A DNA stretch of 64,000 nt. It comes from Scytonema millei VB511283. Its GTDB lineage: Bacteria; Cyanobacteriota; Cyanobacteriia; Cyanobacteriales; Chroococcidiopsidaceae. The stretch covers positions 62,001-126,000 of the forward strand of contig NZ_JTJC03000017.1 in assembly GCF_000817735.3 (NCBI RefSeq), in the 5' to 3' direction. Below, in pieces: positions 36,707 to 46,875 of this stretch (position 1 is its first letter; each line of letters opens with the position of its first letter). A model generated the notes under the pieces. It ran no database searches. It saw nothing but the letters and a program-made list of their open reading frames with translations, and was not told where the DNA came from. The position numbers and the translations under genes are program-made.

Positions 36707-37786
36707 ATGCAACAACAAAAACGCGCATTAATTACTGGCATCACAGGACAAGATGGCTCTTACCTCAGTGAGTTTTTGCTAGAGCAGGGCTATGAAGTGC
36801 ATGGTATTATTCGTAGAACTTCTACATTTAATACTGACCGAATCGATCATATCTACGAAGATCCGCACCAAAAGGGAGCGCAGTTATTTTTGCACTATGG
36901 AGACTTAACTGATGGCACTACATTGCGTCGCATTTTAGAAGAAGTTCAACCAATAGAAATTTATAACTTAGGCTCTCAATCCCATGTGCGCGTGAGTTTT
37001 GACTCGCCAGAATATACTGTAGATTCGGTGGGAATGGGAACGCTACGCTTGTTGGAAGCGATTCGCGACTACCAGCACAGAACTGGAATTCAGGTGCGGT
37101 TCTACCAGGCAGGATCTTCAGAAATGTTTGGTTTCGTGCAGGAAGTGCCGCAAAAGGAAACTACACCATTTTATCCACGCAGTCCTTATGCCTGCGCTAA
37201 AGTTTACGCCCACTGGCAAACAATCAACTATCGCGAATCATATGGGCTATTTGCTTGTAACGGCATACTGTTTAACCACGAAAGCCCGCGACGAGGAGAA
37301 ACTTTCGTCACTCGCAAGATTACACGCGCGATCGCTCGGATTGTCGCTGGCAAGCAAAAAGTCCTCTATTTGGGCAATCTTGATGCTAAAAGAGACTGGG
37401 GCTATGCCAAGGATTACGTCAGAGCCATGTGGATGATGTTACAGCATCCACACGCAAATGATTACGTCATTGCAACCGGTGAAACCCACTCGGTGAAGGA
37501 GTTCCTCGATCTCGCTTTTAGTTATGTCAATCTGGATTGGCAGCGTTACGTGGAATTTGACGATCGCTACCTCAGACCAGCGGAAGTAGACTTGTTGATC
37601 GGAGATGCTACCAAGGCGCAACAACAGTTGAGTTGGAAACCTTCAGTGACGTTTGAGCAACTCGTCGCCTTAATGGTAGAAGCCGATTTGAGAGCTATAG
37701 GTCAAACTTCACCTAACTGTAGTGATACGTATGCGATCGAGGATATTGCCACGATTCGGCATGAAATGATTTCTTCCCATAACTAA
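36707..37786 (+). CDS. gmd: GDP-mannose 4,6-dehydratase
   Basis: About 359 residues from ATG 36707; a start at 36629 would overlap the preceding gene and add residues unlike the family. [19 protein letters not shown] binds NADP, GSSEMFG and [15 protein letters not shown] give the S/E and Y-x3-K catalytic residues, and [17 protein letters not shown] is diagnostic of Gmd. It makes GDP-4-keto-6-deoxymannose, precursor of GDP-fucose, GDP-rhamnose or related sugars. The SDR 66 bp downstream probably acts on its product. Confidence 0.96.
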   Translation: MQQQKRALITGITGQDGSYLSEFLLEQGYEVHGIIRRTSTFNTDRIDHIYEDPHQKGAQLFLHYGDLTDGTTLRRILEEVQPIEIYNLGSQSHVRVSFDSPEYTVDSVGMGTLRLLEAIRDYQHRTGIQVRFYQAGSSEMFGFVQEVPQKETTPFYPRSPYACAKVYAHWQTINYRESYGLFACNGILFNHESPRRGETFVTRKITRAIARIVAGKQKVLYLGNLDAKRDWGYAKDYVRAMWMMLQHPHANDYVIATGETHSVKEFLDLAFSYVNLDWQRYVEFDDRYLRPAEVDLLIGDATKAQQQLSWKPSVTFEQLVALMVEADLRAIGQTSPNCSDTYAIEDIATIRHEMISSHN

Positions 37787-37851
37787 AGTAGTCATAAAAT
37801 GACCTGTCGAAGTCATTATTTTTTGTATCTAATTGAGGTTGTTATCAACCA

Positions 37852-38787
37852 ATGGTTACTCAATCGAGAGCGGTTTTAGTAACAGGCGCTGCCGGCTTCA
37901 TTGGTCGATACGTCTCCCGTTACTTTTTAAGGCAAGGTTGGACTGTTATCGGTATCGATACTTCTTCTGTTAAACATGCTTCCCTACTCAACTTATCAGC
38001 CTATTACCAAATTCATCTGCCAGATATGGCATTAGGCGATTTGTTACAAAAACACTCTCCTCAAGTTTGCATTCATTGTGCTGGTAGCGCCTCCGTTAAT
38101 TTATCTGTTACAGATCCAGCTAAAGACTTCTACGCTAATACAGGAGTGACATTTGAGCTACTTAATACTTTGCGTCTTAATGCTCCAGATTGTCGGTTTA
38201 TCTTTTTATCGAGTGCAGCAGTTTATGGAAATCCGCAGTCACTTCCTGTGAGTGAATCTCATTCTCCTCTGCCAGTTTCACCATACGGATTTCATAAATG
38301 GCAGTGCGAACAATTGTGTTTAGAGTTTACTAATGTTTATGGTTTACCAACTGCTAGCGCTAGAATTTTTTCAGCTTATGGTCCTGGTTTACGACGACAG
38401 GTAGTCTGGGATATTTTTCAAAAAATTATTACGCAAAGGTCGCCAACATTACAAGGAACGGGTCGAGAAAGCCGTGATTTTATTCATGCTATCGATATCG
38501 CTGCGGCTTTATTTGTTATTGCAACTACTGGCTCTATGCAGGGTGAAGTTTATAATATTGGTAGCGGTCGTGAGGTGACTATTACAGAGTTAGTAAGTCT
38601 AGTCCTAGATACACTATGCTACGACTGTAATCCAGAATTTGATGGAGTTGTACCCATAGGTGTACCGCTTTATTGGAAAGCAGATACAACAAAATTAAGT
38701 GCTTTAGGATTCGATCCAACTGTAAGTTTAGAACAGGGCATTAGCTCTTTTGCAAACTGGTGTCGCGCGGAGTTAGTAGGGATATGA
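37852..38787 (+). CDS. extended SDR nucleotide-sugar epimerase/reductase
   Basis: A 311-residue protein: VTGAAGFIGRYVSRYF is the NAD(P) site, LSSAAVYGNP and YGFHKWQCE supply the S and Y-x3-K triad, and GRESRDFIHAIDIA and YNIGSGREVT are extended-SDR landmarks. Following gmd directly, it may reduce GDP-4-keto-6-deoxymannose to GDP-D-rhamnose; a GalE-like epimerase is equally possible by sequence. It is not the GDP-fucose synthase type. Confidence 0.85.
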   Translation: MVTQSRAVLVTGAAGFIGRYVSRYFLRQGWTVIGIDTSSVKHASLLNLSAYYQIHLPDMALGDLLQKHSPQVCIHCAGSASVNLSVTDPAKDFYANTGVTFELLNTLRLNAPDCRFIFLSSAAVYGNPQSLPVSESHSPLPVSPYGFHKWQCEQLCLEFTNVYGLPTASARIFSAYGPGLRRQVVWDIFQKIITQRSPTLQGTGRESRDFIHAIDIAAALFVIATTGSMQGEVYNIGSGREVTITELVSLVLDTLCYDCNPEFDGVVPIGVPLYWKADTTKLSALGFDPTVSLEQGISSFANWCRAELVGI

Positions 38788-39453
38788 CTTATATGTATAC
38801 TATGATGCATAATAAGTGATATAAAAAAACTAATCTATCTAGAGGCTCTCTGTCTCTAAACCGAGACGGACATGAATATATTATTTGTTTGAGAGAACAA
38901 AATAATTAGTATAGATTGATGTACAAATAAATTAATACTAATGATGAAGTTTCAACAATTCGACTTACTAATACACCGATCTAGTCAAGCTCGATTAAAA
39001 ATACATTTATTTTTACAAATTAACTTTTTTATTTTGTTATTGTTTGCTATTATTTAAAGTAAGTTAAAAAGGATAGTAACATTCAGGTAAGTCATAGTTG
39101 TTTGCGTCATGAATACCTGACTGGCTGACTTCTGTTGCAGTATGAGGTTGTCAAAAAGACACTCCGAGTACATTTTAGCTATCTTTAGATAAGATAGATT
39201 GGTCTTTAACAGAAACAATGAGGTTGTACGATCGCTATTTTTAGTATTTTTAGCTTCCGAAATCCGCGATCGCGATCGCCAATTCTTGCAACTATCATTT
39301 TCATGTCAGCAAACCAATCCAATCGGCGCAGCGAGACAAAATCTTCTTTTTCGCACTGCTTTCGACTTAACGATAATTCATTCTCTCTGCACCTCACTCC
39401 AACCACGTACTTGAAAGCATCTGTTAAAACATTTAACACTGAAGGAATTAGTG
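38788..39453. other. 666-bp intergenic region upstream of the tyrosine autokinase
   Basis: AT-rich, without a gene. Short inverted repeats are TCAGGTA/TACCTGA (39083-39089 and 39114-39120) and CTATCTT/AAGATAG (39179-39185 and 39191-39197), and overlapping HIP1 octamers lie near 39265-39280. It probably contains the promoter of the kinase gene. No match to the shared leader element was found here. Confidence 0.45.
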
Positions 39454-41769
39454 ATGGCTGATACTAGTCTAGATAACGAGCGACTGTCCGTAGAGCATAG
39501 AGTAGAGAATAGAGCCAATGCAACCGATCTTCGGCAACTATTTACAGTTTTACTGCGTCGCCGCCTTTTGATCTTAAGTCTTTTCTGCATTCCTCTGTCC
39601 GCCTCAAGCTTTCTGGCACTGATGGCAAAGCCGACATATCAGAGTTCTATGCAGTTGCTAGTCAGCTCTAATCTTTACCAGGGACAAAACAGTAATGCAC
39701 AAGGAGGAGTAGAGGAGAGTGATTTTACTGACTCAAATCTTAAAGTTGACTACACGGCGCAACTTAGCGTGATGACAAGTCCGAAGCTCGTAGAGAGGGC
39801 TGTGGAACTACTTCGTCCTGAGTACCCTAATATTACAGTAGAAGAGATCAACGGTAAACCAGCGAAAGTTAAACAATCACCGCTCAAAGTAACTCAAGTA
39901 GAAAGCGGAACAAAAACTTTGCAAACACTCAGTCAAGTTTTTGAAGTAACTTTTGTAGCAGGAGACCCTATTAAGAGTCAAAAGGTTCTTCAAGCACTAC
40001 AAAATGTCTATCAAATTTATAATTTAGAACAGCAAAAATTACGCCTAACCAATGGACTTGCTTTTGTTAACGAACAATTGCCCAAAATCCGAAAAGATGT
40101 GTCACAGGCTGAGGCAAACCTAGAAAATTTCCGCAAGCAAAATAAACTACTCGATCCAGAAGTACAGGCAAAAAATTTGTTGGATGCACTTGCGGCTGTC
40201 GAGAGCGAGCGACGAACAATTCGCGCCCAGTTTCAGGATCAACAAGCTCGCTACAATAAGCTACAGCAGCAAATAAGTCGATCGCCACAGCAAGCACTGA
40301 TTGCCTCTCGTCTCAGCCAATCTCCTCGTTATCAGTCATTGCTAGATGAAATTCAAGCACTAGATGTCACTTTAGAAAAGCTGCGGGTGCAATACAGAGA
40401 CGATTACCCCAAAGTTCAAGATCTACTCAAGCAGCGTCAAAACTTAATTGGTCTATTACGTACAGAAGCAGGGCGATCTGCGGATCGATTACCTACCCAA
40501 TTAAGTACTACAGAAAAATCTCTACCCAAACAACTACAGCTTGGCGATTCTGACCGGAAGCTGGTTGATGCCTTGGTTGATGCACAGGTAGTTTGGTTTG
40601 GATTGAGTGCCCGCGACCAAAGCCTTGCTAAATCGGAACAGCAACTGCGCTCTACTCTGCTTAAATACCCACAACTATTAGCAGAGTACAACCGTCTCAT
40701 GCCAGAAATTGCGATCAATCGAAAAACCCTGGAGCAACTTCTCCAGACGCAACAAAATTTGGGGATTAAAATTGCGCAAGGGGGATTTAACTGGCAAATT
40801 ATCCGAGACCCCGAACCTGGTGTATACATGGGAACTGGCAGAATAATGCTTTTGGTATCAGGAGCAGTATTTGGTTTAGTTTTAGGTATTGGAGCTGCCT
40901 TTCTTCTTGAAGCACTCGATGATACTATTCACTCTTGCGACGAACTACAGAAACTGAGTTCCCTACCTGTATTGGGTATTACACCAAAATTACCAAACTT
41001 TGAGCTTAAGAAGCCGTCGATCGCTCTACCTTTCTTCAAACAGCAAAGTTTAACCTCTCAACGAATACAAGCATTAAACTGGTTTCCTTTCCGCGAGTCT
41101 GTAGATCTCATATATCAAAACATCCAAATCTTAGGCTCACCCCTACCCTTCAAGTCTTTGTTACTAACTTCAGCACTGACTGGTGAGGGTAAGTCAACAC
41201 TAGCTGCTGGTATGGCACTGAGCGTAGCCCGTTTACAACGACGAGTTCTCCTAATTGATGCGGATCTACGACGCTCCAATATACACAAACTACTGAATCT
41301 ATCTAACGAACGAGGGTTATCTACACTATTGACTGAAGAAGCAGATGTACGGGAACGGGATTGCATTCAATCCGTGCAACCTTCACTGGATGTTTTGACA
41401 GCAGGACCAACACCAACAGATATAGTTAAGCTATTAAGCTCTCAACGGATGAAGCATCTAATTGAAACTTTTGAACGAACTTACGATTTAGTACTAGTAG
41501 ATGCTCCCCCCGTATTGGGATTGGCGGATGCTAGCATTATTGCCTCACTTTGTAGCGGTACTGTGGTAGTTGAACGCCTCGATCGCGTGACTCGATCCGA
41601 TCTGACTCAATCTTTAGAAGCTTTGAGCAAGCTGAACGTTATTGGAGCCATAATTAACGATTCTAAGGAGTGTAACAGTAGATATACTGTTTATGACGGA
41701 AGTACTCAGAACTACTTAGAGCGAGGTTTTACAACTAATCCCAATTTAGCAGGGAAAGGAATTTTCTAG
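39454..41769 (+). CDS. Wzc-type polysaccharide co-polymerase / BY-kinase
   Basis: A 771-residue protein; ATG 39454 is preferred to GTG 39451. The N-terminal Wzz segment (LRQLFTVLLRRRLLILSLF) has the first membrane helix, followed by a long coiled-coil/GNVR periplasmic part and a second helix (about 462-485). The kinase has Walker A TGEGKST (about 576), Walker A' LLIDADLRRS and Walker B LVLVDAPPV. The C-terminal tail has few tyrosines (RYTVYDGSTQNYL). It is expected to control chain length and export at the inner membrane. No Wza partner is in the window. Confidence 0.93.
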   Translation: MADTSLDNERLSVEHRVENRANATDLRQLFTVLLRRRLLILSLFCIPLSASSFLALMAKPTYQSSMQLLVSSNLYQGQNSNAQGGVEESDFTDSNLKVDYTAQLSVMTSPKLVERAVELLRPEYPNITVEEINGKPAKVKQSPLKVTQVESGTKTLQTLSQVFEVTFVAGDPIKSQKVLQALQNVYQIYNLEQQKLRLTNGLAFVNEQLPKIRKDVSQAEANLENFRKQNKLLDPEVQAKNLLDALAAVESERRTIRAQFQDQQARYNKLQQQISRSPQQALIASRLSQSPRYQSLLDEIQALDVTLEKLRVQYRDDYPKVQDLLKQRQNLIGLLRTEAGRSADRLPTQLSTTEKSLPKQLQLGDSDRKLVDALVDAQVVWFGLSARDQSLAKSEQQLRSTLLKYPQLLAEYNRLMPEIAINRKTLEQLLQTQQNLGIKIAQGGFNWQIIRDPEPGVYMGTGRIMLLVSGAVFGLVLGIGAAFLLEALDDTIHSCDELQKLSSLPVLGITPKLPNFELKKPSIALPFFKQQSLTSQRIQALNWFPFRESVDLIYQNIQILGSPLPFKSLLLTSALTGEGKSTLAAGMALSVARLQRRVLLIDADLRRSNIHKLLNLSNERGLSTLLTEEADVRERDCIQSVQPSLDVLTAGPTPTDIVKLLSSQRMKHLIETFERTYDLVLVDAPPVLGLADASIIASLCSGTVVVERLDRVTRSDLTQSLEALSKLNVIGAIINDSKECNSRYTVYDGSTQNYLERGFTTNPNLAGKGIF

Positions 41770-41889
41770 AATTCAGTCGTGAGACAGTAAGAACACACAA
41801 GCTGCTAGATTCTCAGATGACTTGGGAGAATACATCGTATTCCAAGAGATTTTCCAACTTAGGTTCCATCTAGTTTCACCTATAGACAG

Positions 41890-44181
41890 ATGAGAATGTT
41901 TAAACCTTCTGCCAAAAGATCCGTCCTTTTCCATGTTGTCCTGGCGATCGCATGTACAGCAACAGTGGTTCTTTCTACTTTTAATGATGCTGTTGGCACG
42001 TCTGATGCTTTTCAAGTTAAGGTGAGTTCAAAACAACCTGGTAACTTATTTATTGAGTCTCAGCCAGTTGACTTAATGATTCAAGTTTCAGGAAATAAGC
42101 CTGACGTTGTAGAGTATAAGATACGGGAGCATAACGGTTCTTGGACTAGCAATGCTAAGATTCCATTACGATCTCAGGTCGATCCATCTAAAGGGATTCC
42201 GTTGCATCTTCAACTACCTAATCGTGGATTGTATTATCTGACAGTCTCAGCACGCGCAGGGCAGTCAAAAGTAGAGGCTAAAACCAAAGTTGGGGTGGTG
42301 TTCGATCCTAGTCCAGTTAATCCTGACTCTCGCTGGGGCTTGTTTACAATTCCTTATGATGGAGAAAACGATCCTGCTAAAGCAACCGCTTTAGCTCGCA
42401 GCCACCGACTACTGGGTGCTGCTTGGAGTCGCCTCAACTTTTGGCATTGGTCTTATGAAAATCTACAAGTTAAGCCGACCTCAGCTCAAGCGCGGGATTT
42501 AAAAATATCTACCGCTGCAAATCAACTTCAGCCAACAGATAAAACAGAGTCTGACAACTTGTTTCAAAAAATCTTTGCAAAAGCTGATTTTCTCAAACTG
42601 CATACTTTTTGTCCCTTGCTTAGTGCCAACAAAAATGATGCGCAGGTTTCAGTCAGTTTTAGCAAGTGGAAAGGAATAGCTCAGGCTATGCATCGGGAAG
42701 GGATTAGCGTGATGGGCGAGTTTGCAGAAATGCCTCGCGAATTGTCCTCTCGTCCGCAGGAAACACAAGAAACAGGTGAAGGTGCAGCAGTATGGGCGCG
42801 TGTAAAGCCGAGAGACTATCAGTTATGGAATCAACTTGTGGAGAAAACAGCGCGGGAGTTTAAGCAAGAAATTCAATTTTGGGAAATTTGGAACGAACCA
42901 GATGCGAATAACTTTTGGTTAGGAACACCAGAGGAATTTGCCGAACTGATCCGGCAAACTGCCAGAGCAGTAAAATCTGCTAATCCGAAAGCTCAGATTG
43001 TTGCCTCTGGCTTTACCAGTCATGGCGTGTCCTTTCTAGATAAAGTGCTGAAGCAAGATGTAGCCCCTCTGATCGATGTCTTTTCTTTTCACACTAATGA
43101 CTTAGCCCCTTATAAAGCTTTACTCTCAAAACACGGCGTGCCAGCGGAACGCCCCATCTGGGGAACGGAAGATCCAACTTTAGTTAGTCTTAGAGGGATG
43201 AAGGAAGGATATGCACGGCAATTTCATTTCTTCCACAAACGATTTGGCACGAATTACGATAGCTTTGCTGCACTTGTAGATCGCGACTTAACGCCGCTCC
43301 CAGATGGCATTACTTACTCAGTAGCGGCGCATATTATTGGTAACGCGCAAGTAGTGGAAAGCATAGAGCGTCCATCCGCGCAAATTTACGTCTTTCAAAA
43401 AGGCAACGAGGCGATCGCAACGTGGAGAGTTTTACAGGCAGGTTTGAGTGGAGGAAGTGTCACTTATGCAGTAACACCTTTACCAGGTAAAACTCCTCAG
43501 CTGATTGATGCAATGGGACGCAGCAAACCCCTAAAGCTTCAGAATGGTGAGGTCACTCTACCAATCGACCAAACGACTTTCATCCGAGATGCAAGTAAAA
43601 TTAAAATAGCCAAGTACAGCCTACCGCAAGAGAAGTCCGATCCTTTACAGTACGTATTTTTAGCCAAATCAGGTAAATGGACAAAGGAATGGACGTTGGC
43701 TCAACCTGGAAAGCACAATCCTCCACCTGCAAGTGACTTTTGGCAACCTTTTCTGCAAATATTTGCGAGCAGCGAACCCAGTTCAGAAGGATATGCAGTT
43801 GAGATCCCGATTAATGTTCCCCAGCCGGGACGTTATCAGTTACTGTTCATGGGGATAACCACAAACTCCCTGCTGGAAAAGTATCGTTGGACATCACCGT
43901 TTGCATGGAGTATTGATGGAGGTCAGAAGACACAAGTTACAGCTCCCCTAAAAAGCTATTGGCGTGTCAATCGACAGAGACAAACTAAGAATGAATTGCT
44001 TAAACCAGAAGATATGGCAGCTACAGGTGGTCCAGAACTTTATCAAGAACTTGGTGTTGTAGAGTTATCTCAAGGTCAGCATACTTTTCGCCTTGAGTTG
44101 ACCGCAGGACGGACGACTCCAGATAAGCTCTATACAACTTTTTTTGAAGGCATTGTTCTAAGACCTATTCAAGAAAACTAA
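41890..44181 (+). CDS. GH39-like secreted protein, probable glycoside hydrolase
   Basis: A 763-residue protein with an N-terminal hydrophobic signal (about 11-36). A beta domain (about 40-145) precedes a TIM barrel with FWEIWNEPDANNFW (acid/base Glu in NEP) and RPIWGTEDP (presumed nucleophile Glu), as in clan GH-A family 39. The C-terminal 200 residues are beta-rich and unassigned, possibly carbohydrate-binding. It follows the kinase gene by 120 bp. It probably trims or remodels the polysaccharide outside the cytoplasm. Confidence 0.78.
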   Translation: MRMFKPSAKRSVLFHVVLAIACTATVVLSTFNDAVGTSDAFQVKVSSKQPGNLFIESQPVDLMIQVSGNKPDVVEYKIREHNGSWTSNAKIPLRSQVDPSKGIPLHLQLPNRGLYYLTVSARAGQSKVEAKTKVGVVFDPSPVNPDSRWGLFTIPYDGENDPAKATALARSHRLLGAAWSRLNFWHWSYENLQVKPTSAQARDLKISTAANQLQPTDKTESDNLFQKIFAKADFLKLHTFCPLLSANKNDAQVSVSFSKWKGIAQAMHREGISVMGEFAEMPRELSSRPQETQETGEGAAVWARVKPRDYQLWNQLVEKTAREFKQEIQFWEIWNEPDANNFWLGTPEEFAELIRQTARAVKSANPKAQIVASGFTSHGVSFLDKVLKQDVAPLIDVFSFHTNDLAPYKALLSKHGVPAERPIWGTEDPTLVSLRGMKEGYARQFHFFHKRFGTNYDSFAALVDRDLTPLPDGITYSVAAHIIGNAQVVESIERPSAQIYVFQKGNEAIATWRVLQAGLSGGSVTYAVTPLPGKTPQLIDAMGRSKPLKLQNGEVTLPIDQTTFIRDASKIKIAKYSLPQEKSDPLQYVFLAKSGKWTKEWTLAQPGKHNPPPASDFWQPFLQIFASSEPSSEGYAVEIPINVPQPGRYQLLFMGITTNSLLEKYRWTSPFAWSIDGGQKTQVTAPLKSYWRVNRQRQTKNELLKPEDMAATGGPELYQELGVVELSQGQHTFRLELTAGRTTPDKLYTTFFEGIVLRPIQEN

Positions 44182-44375
44182 GTTTGAGAATGAACCATTA
44201 ACGAGCGATCGCCTCACTGAAAGCTTGCACGAATCATTTAGCGATCGCTAGTAGACCAATAATGTCAGTCTTAATTAGCATCAAGCTGTGGATAAAATTT
44301 TTCACGACTGACGCTTTTCAACATCTGACTAATAATTACTAAACTATTCAAACCTTAGTCAAAAAATAACTAGCC

Positions 44376-45863
44376 ATGTTATTTACAAGCCCAGAATTTG
44401 CTATTTTCTTTTTAGTTACTTTTATAATTTATTACTTACCGTTTTTTCAAAAACAGCAGCCCATCATCATTATTGCTGGAAGTTTCATTTTCTATGGGTG
44501 GAATTCATCATGGCTTATGGGATTGCTAGCACTATCGATCAGTCTTAATACAATTACCAGTTTTAAAATATTACATTCGTTAAGAAAACGCCAGAAACAT
44601 CTTTGGATGACATTAGGTATAGTAGGAAACTTACTTATTTTAGGCTTTTTTAAATATGGCATACTTATAACTAATTTTATTACTACTACTTTTCATACAT
44701 CAAATGTTTTGACTGATAGTGCTATCACCTTGCTATCCGATCTACCAGTACCTATTGGTCTATCTTTTTATACATTTTTATCTATTGGTTTACTAGCCGA
44801 TCTTGCTAGAGAGCAAAGTTTCGTTTTAAGAGGAAGTTATAGCAAAAAAATAAGTTTTAGACATCATCTTCTTAGCACGTCATTGTTTATTACATTTTTT
44901 CCCAGCTTAATTTCAGGACCTATTTCAAGAGCAAGCGACTTTTATTCTCAAGTTCAACCAAAATTTTTGAAGGATATACCTTGGTACGATGTTTTGCGAT
45001 CGCTGATAATTGGCTATTATTTAAAAATGGTAATAGCTGACAATTTAAAGGATTACACGTACTGGATTAGCTTTCCTTACTATCAAAGCTTAGGAACTAT
45101 GACAAATATAGTTCTATTAGTTGGCTACTCAATACAGATATTTGCAGATTTTGCTGGTTACTCATTAATAGCCATAGGTCTAGCTGCGGCTCTAGGTTAT
45201 CAACTACCACAAAACTTTAATTTTCCTTATGTATCTCTCTCGTTATCAGAATTTTGGAGACGCTGGCACATTTCATTATCAACATGGCTAAGGGACTATT
45301 TATACTTTCCTTTGGGAGGGAATAGAAAAGGTAAAATTAGAACCTATATCAACTTGATAGTCGTTATGACACTAGGCGGACTGTGGCATGGAGCAACATG
45401 GAACTATGCAGTATGGGGTATTTTCCACGGTTGTGGGTTAGCTGTAGAAAGATTACTAGGTGTCAATCAAACATCAAAAGAAATACAAGATCGGTCAAAA
45501 TCTTTTTGGCAGCAATTCTTATTAGATTTAATTCGTTGGTTTTTTGTCTTTAGCTTTGTCTCAATAGGTTGGATATTCTTTAAATTAGTTAATTTTGATG
45601 CCGCAATAGATTTTTTCATTACTTTAACTAGAAATCTTCATCAAAGATTGTCTCTCGATATTATCGCTCCCACTACTTTATTTGCTTTGCCGATTATTAT
45701 CTCGCACTCATTTTATTTTTTAATTTATAAATATTTATCCAATAATAAATTGCTGAAAAATATTTCATTAAAAAGTAGTATGGATTTAGTCTTAGGAGTA
45801 CTACTAGCACTGACTCTTCTCGATGCTGGCAGCACCGATACATTTATATACTTTCAGTTTTAG
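44376..45863 (+). CDS. MBOAT O-acyltransferase (AlgI-like)
   Basis: A 495-residue protein with about ten hydrophobic segments. It begins MLFTSPEFAIFFLVTFIIYY, has LSEFWRRWHISLSTWLRDYL, the family core, and GGLWHGATWNYAVWG with the invariant catalytic His. The AlgI group moves acetyl groups across the membrane for addition to alginate-like glycans. The SGNH gene 10 bp downstream is the expected partner. Coding sequence is AT-rich. Confidence 0.94.
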   Translation: MLFTSPEFAIFFLVTFIIYYLPFFQKQQPIIIIAGSFIFYGWNSSWLMGLLALSISLNTITSFKILHSLRKRQKHLWMTLGIVGNLLILGFFKYGILITNFITTTFHTSNVLTDSAITLLSDLPVPIGLSFYTFLSIGLLADLAREQSFVLRGSYSKKISFRHHLLSTSLFITFFPSLISGPISRASDFYSQVQPKFLKDIPWYDVLRSLIIGYYLKMVIADNLKDYTYWISFPYYQSLGTMTNIVLLVGYSIQIFADFAGYSLIAIGLAAALGYQLPQNFNFPYVSLSLSEFWRRWHISLSTWLRDYLYFPLGGNRKGKIRTYINLIVVMTLGGLWHGATWNYAVWGIFHGCGLAVERLLGVNQTSKEIQDRSKSFWQQFLLDLIRWFFVFSFVSIGWIFFKLVNFDAAIDFFITLTRNLHQRLSLDIIAPTTLFALPIIISHSFYFLIYKYLSNNKLLKNISLKSSMDLVLGVLLALTLLDAGSTDTFIYFQF

Positions 45864-45873
45864 GGGCGATCGC

Positions 45874-46788
45874 ATGTTTTTTATTTCTAATTTAAGTTTA
45901 GTAATTCGTCCGTTTCTAGTTTGTATTGCTTGCCTTATTTTATATCAAGGTTCTATTTTTTATGGTCTTTTACCTTCTAGTGAAGGAATCAATCAATGGC
46001 AAGCCAATATTATTAAAGCAGAGAAATATATTTACAATCGAGACTCAACACCTATTGTTTTAGTAGGAAGTTCATTGGCGAATAATCTTCCTACTAAATA
46101 TTTAAGCGATCGAGCAACTAATTTAGGTATGTCTGGGGGTTCTACCCAAACTGGCTTAGAAATTGTTAGAAAAAAAGAAATAAAACCGAGTTTATTATTA
46201 GTTGAGTTGAATGACACTATCGGTCGAGAATTAGATACTAAGTTAGTCACTCCTTTATTTCATCCTTTAACATCATTTATAAAAATTCATTTTCCGATGT
46301 TTAGACAAGAATATCGTCCTACTAGCGTTTTGATGCAGTATTTAGAAAATGAGTATAAACAAAGAAATGTAAGAGAAGTTGAACGCCAAGATGAAAAGCA
46401 AGTTATTAATTCAGATTTTCGTCAAAAAATGATAAAACAGTTGGTTGAGGATCGTAATATTGAACTAGATACTCAACAAAAACAGTCGATCGTAAAAGAA
46501 GCCGAGTTTATCAAAAATCAAATCGCAGATATTCAAAAAGAAGCTGTTCGAGTCATTTTATTTGATATACCTGGCGAATCAGTCGTTGATAATACTACAA
46601 AGCAAAGGCAAATTAGAGAATTACTAAAATCACTTTTTCCGAAAAACTCGTTTGAGTGGTTACCAGAATTACCCGCTCGTAAATGGATAACGAGTGATGG
46701 AATTCATTTAGTACAGTCAAATGCTAAAGAATATGTTTCTCAACTTGATGGAGTAATTAATAGATTACTGAACGAAAATCATAGCTAA
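45874..46788 (+). CDS. SGNH-fold partner of the MBOAT acyltransferase
   Basis: About 304 residues from ATG 45874; the earlier in-frame start at 45823 lies inside the MBOAT gene. An N-terminal membrane anchor (about 8-30) is followed by VLVGSSLANN (Ser block) and WITSDGIHLV (the D-x2-H block), the AlgJ/AlgX/DltD-like arrangement. It probably transfers acetyl groups to the glycan on the periplasmic side. Between these blocks lies a charged helical stretch. Confidence 0.75.
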   Translation: MFFISNLSLVIRPFLVCIACLILYQGSIFYGLLPSSEGINQWQANIIKAEKYIYNRDSTPIVLVGSSLANNLPTKYLSDRATNLGMSGGSTQTGLEIVRKKEIKPSLLLVELNDTIGRELDTKLVTPLFHPLTSFIKIHFPMFRQEYRPTSVLMQYLENEYKQRNVREVERQDEKQVINSDFRQKMIKQLVEDRNIELDTQQKQSIVKEAEFIKNQIADIQKEAVRVILFDIPGESVVDNTTKQRQIRELLKSLFPKNSFEWLPELPARKWITSDGIHLVQSNAKEYVSQLDGVINRLLNENHS

Positions 46789-46875
46789 CTGAGTTTTTCT
46801 GATTTTTTCTCCATTGAAATTTAGCTTCTAGAAGTTTAGTATAAGGGGGTTACAACTACTTTTGGAGATGCGATC

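Noticed and set aside
40437-40829. A 130-codon frame on the - strand
   Set aside because: It lies wholly inside the tyrosine autokinase gene, is rich in Arg/Ser/Cys without pattern, and is a shadow.
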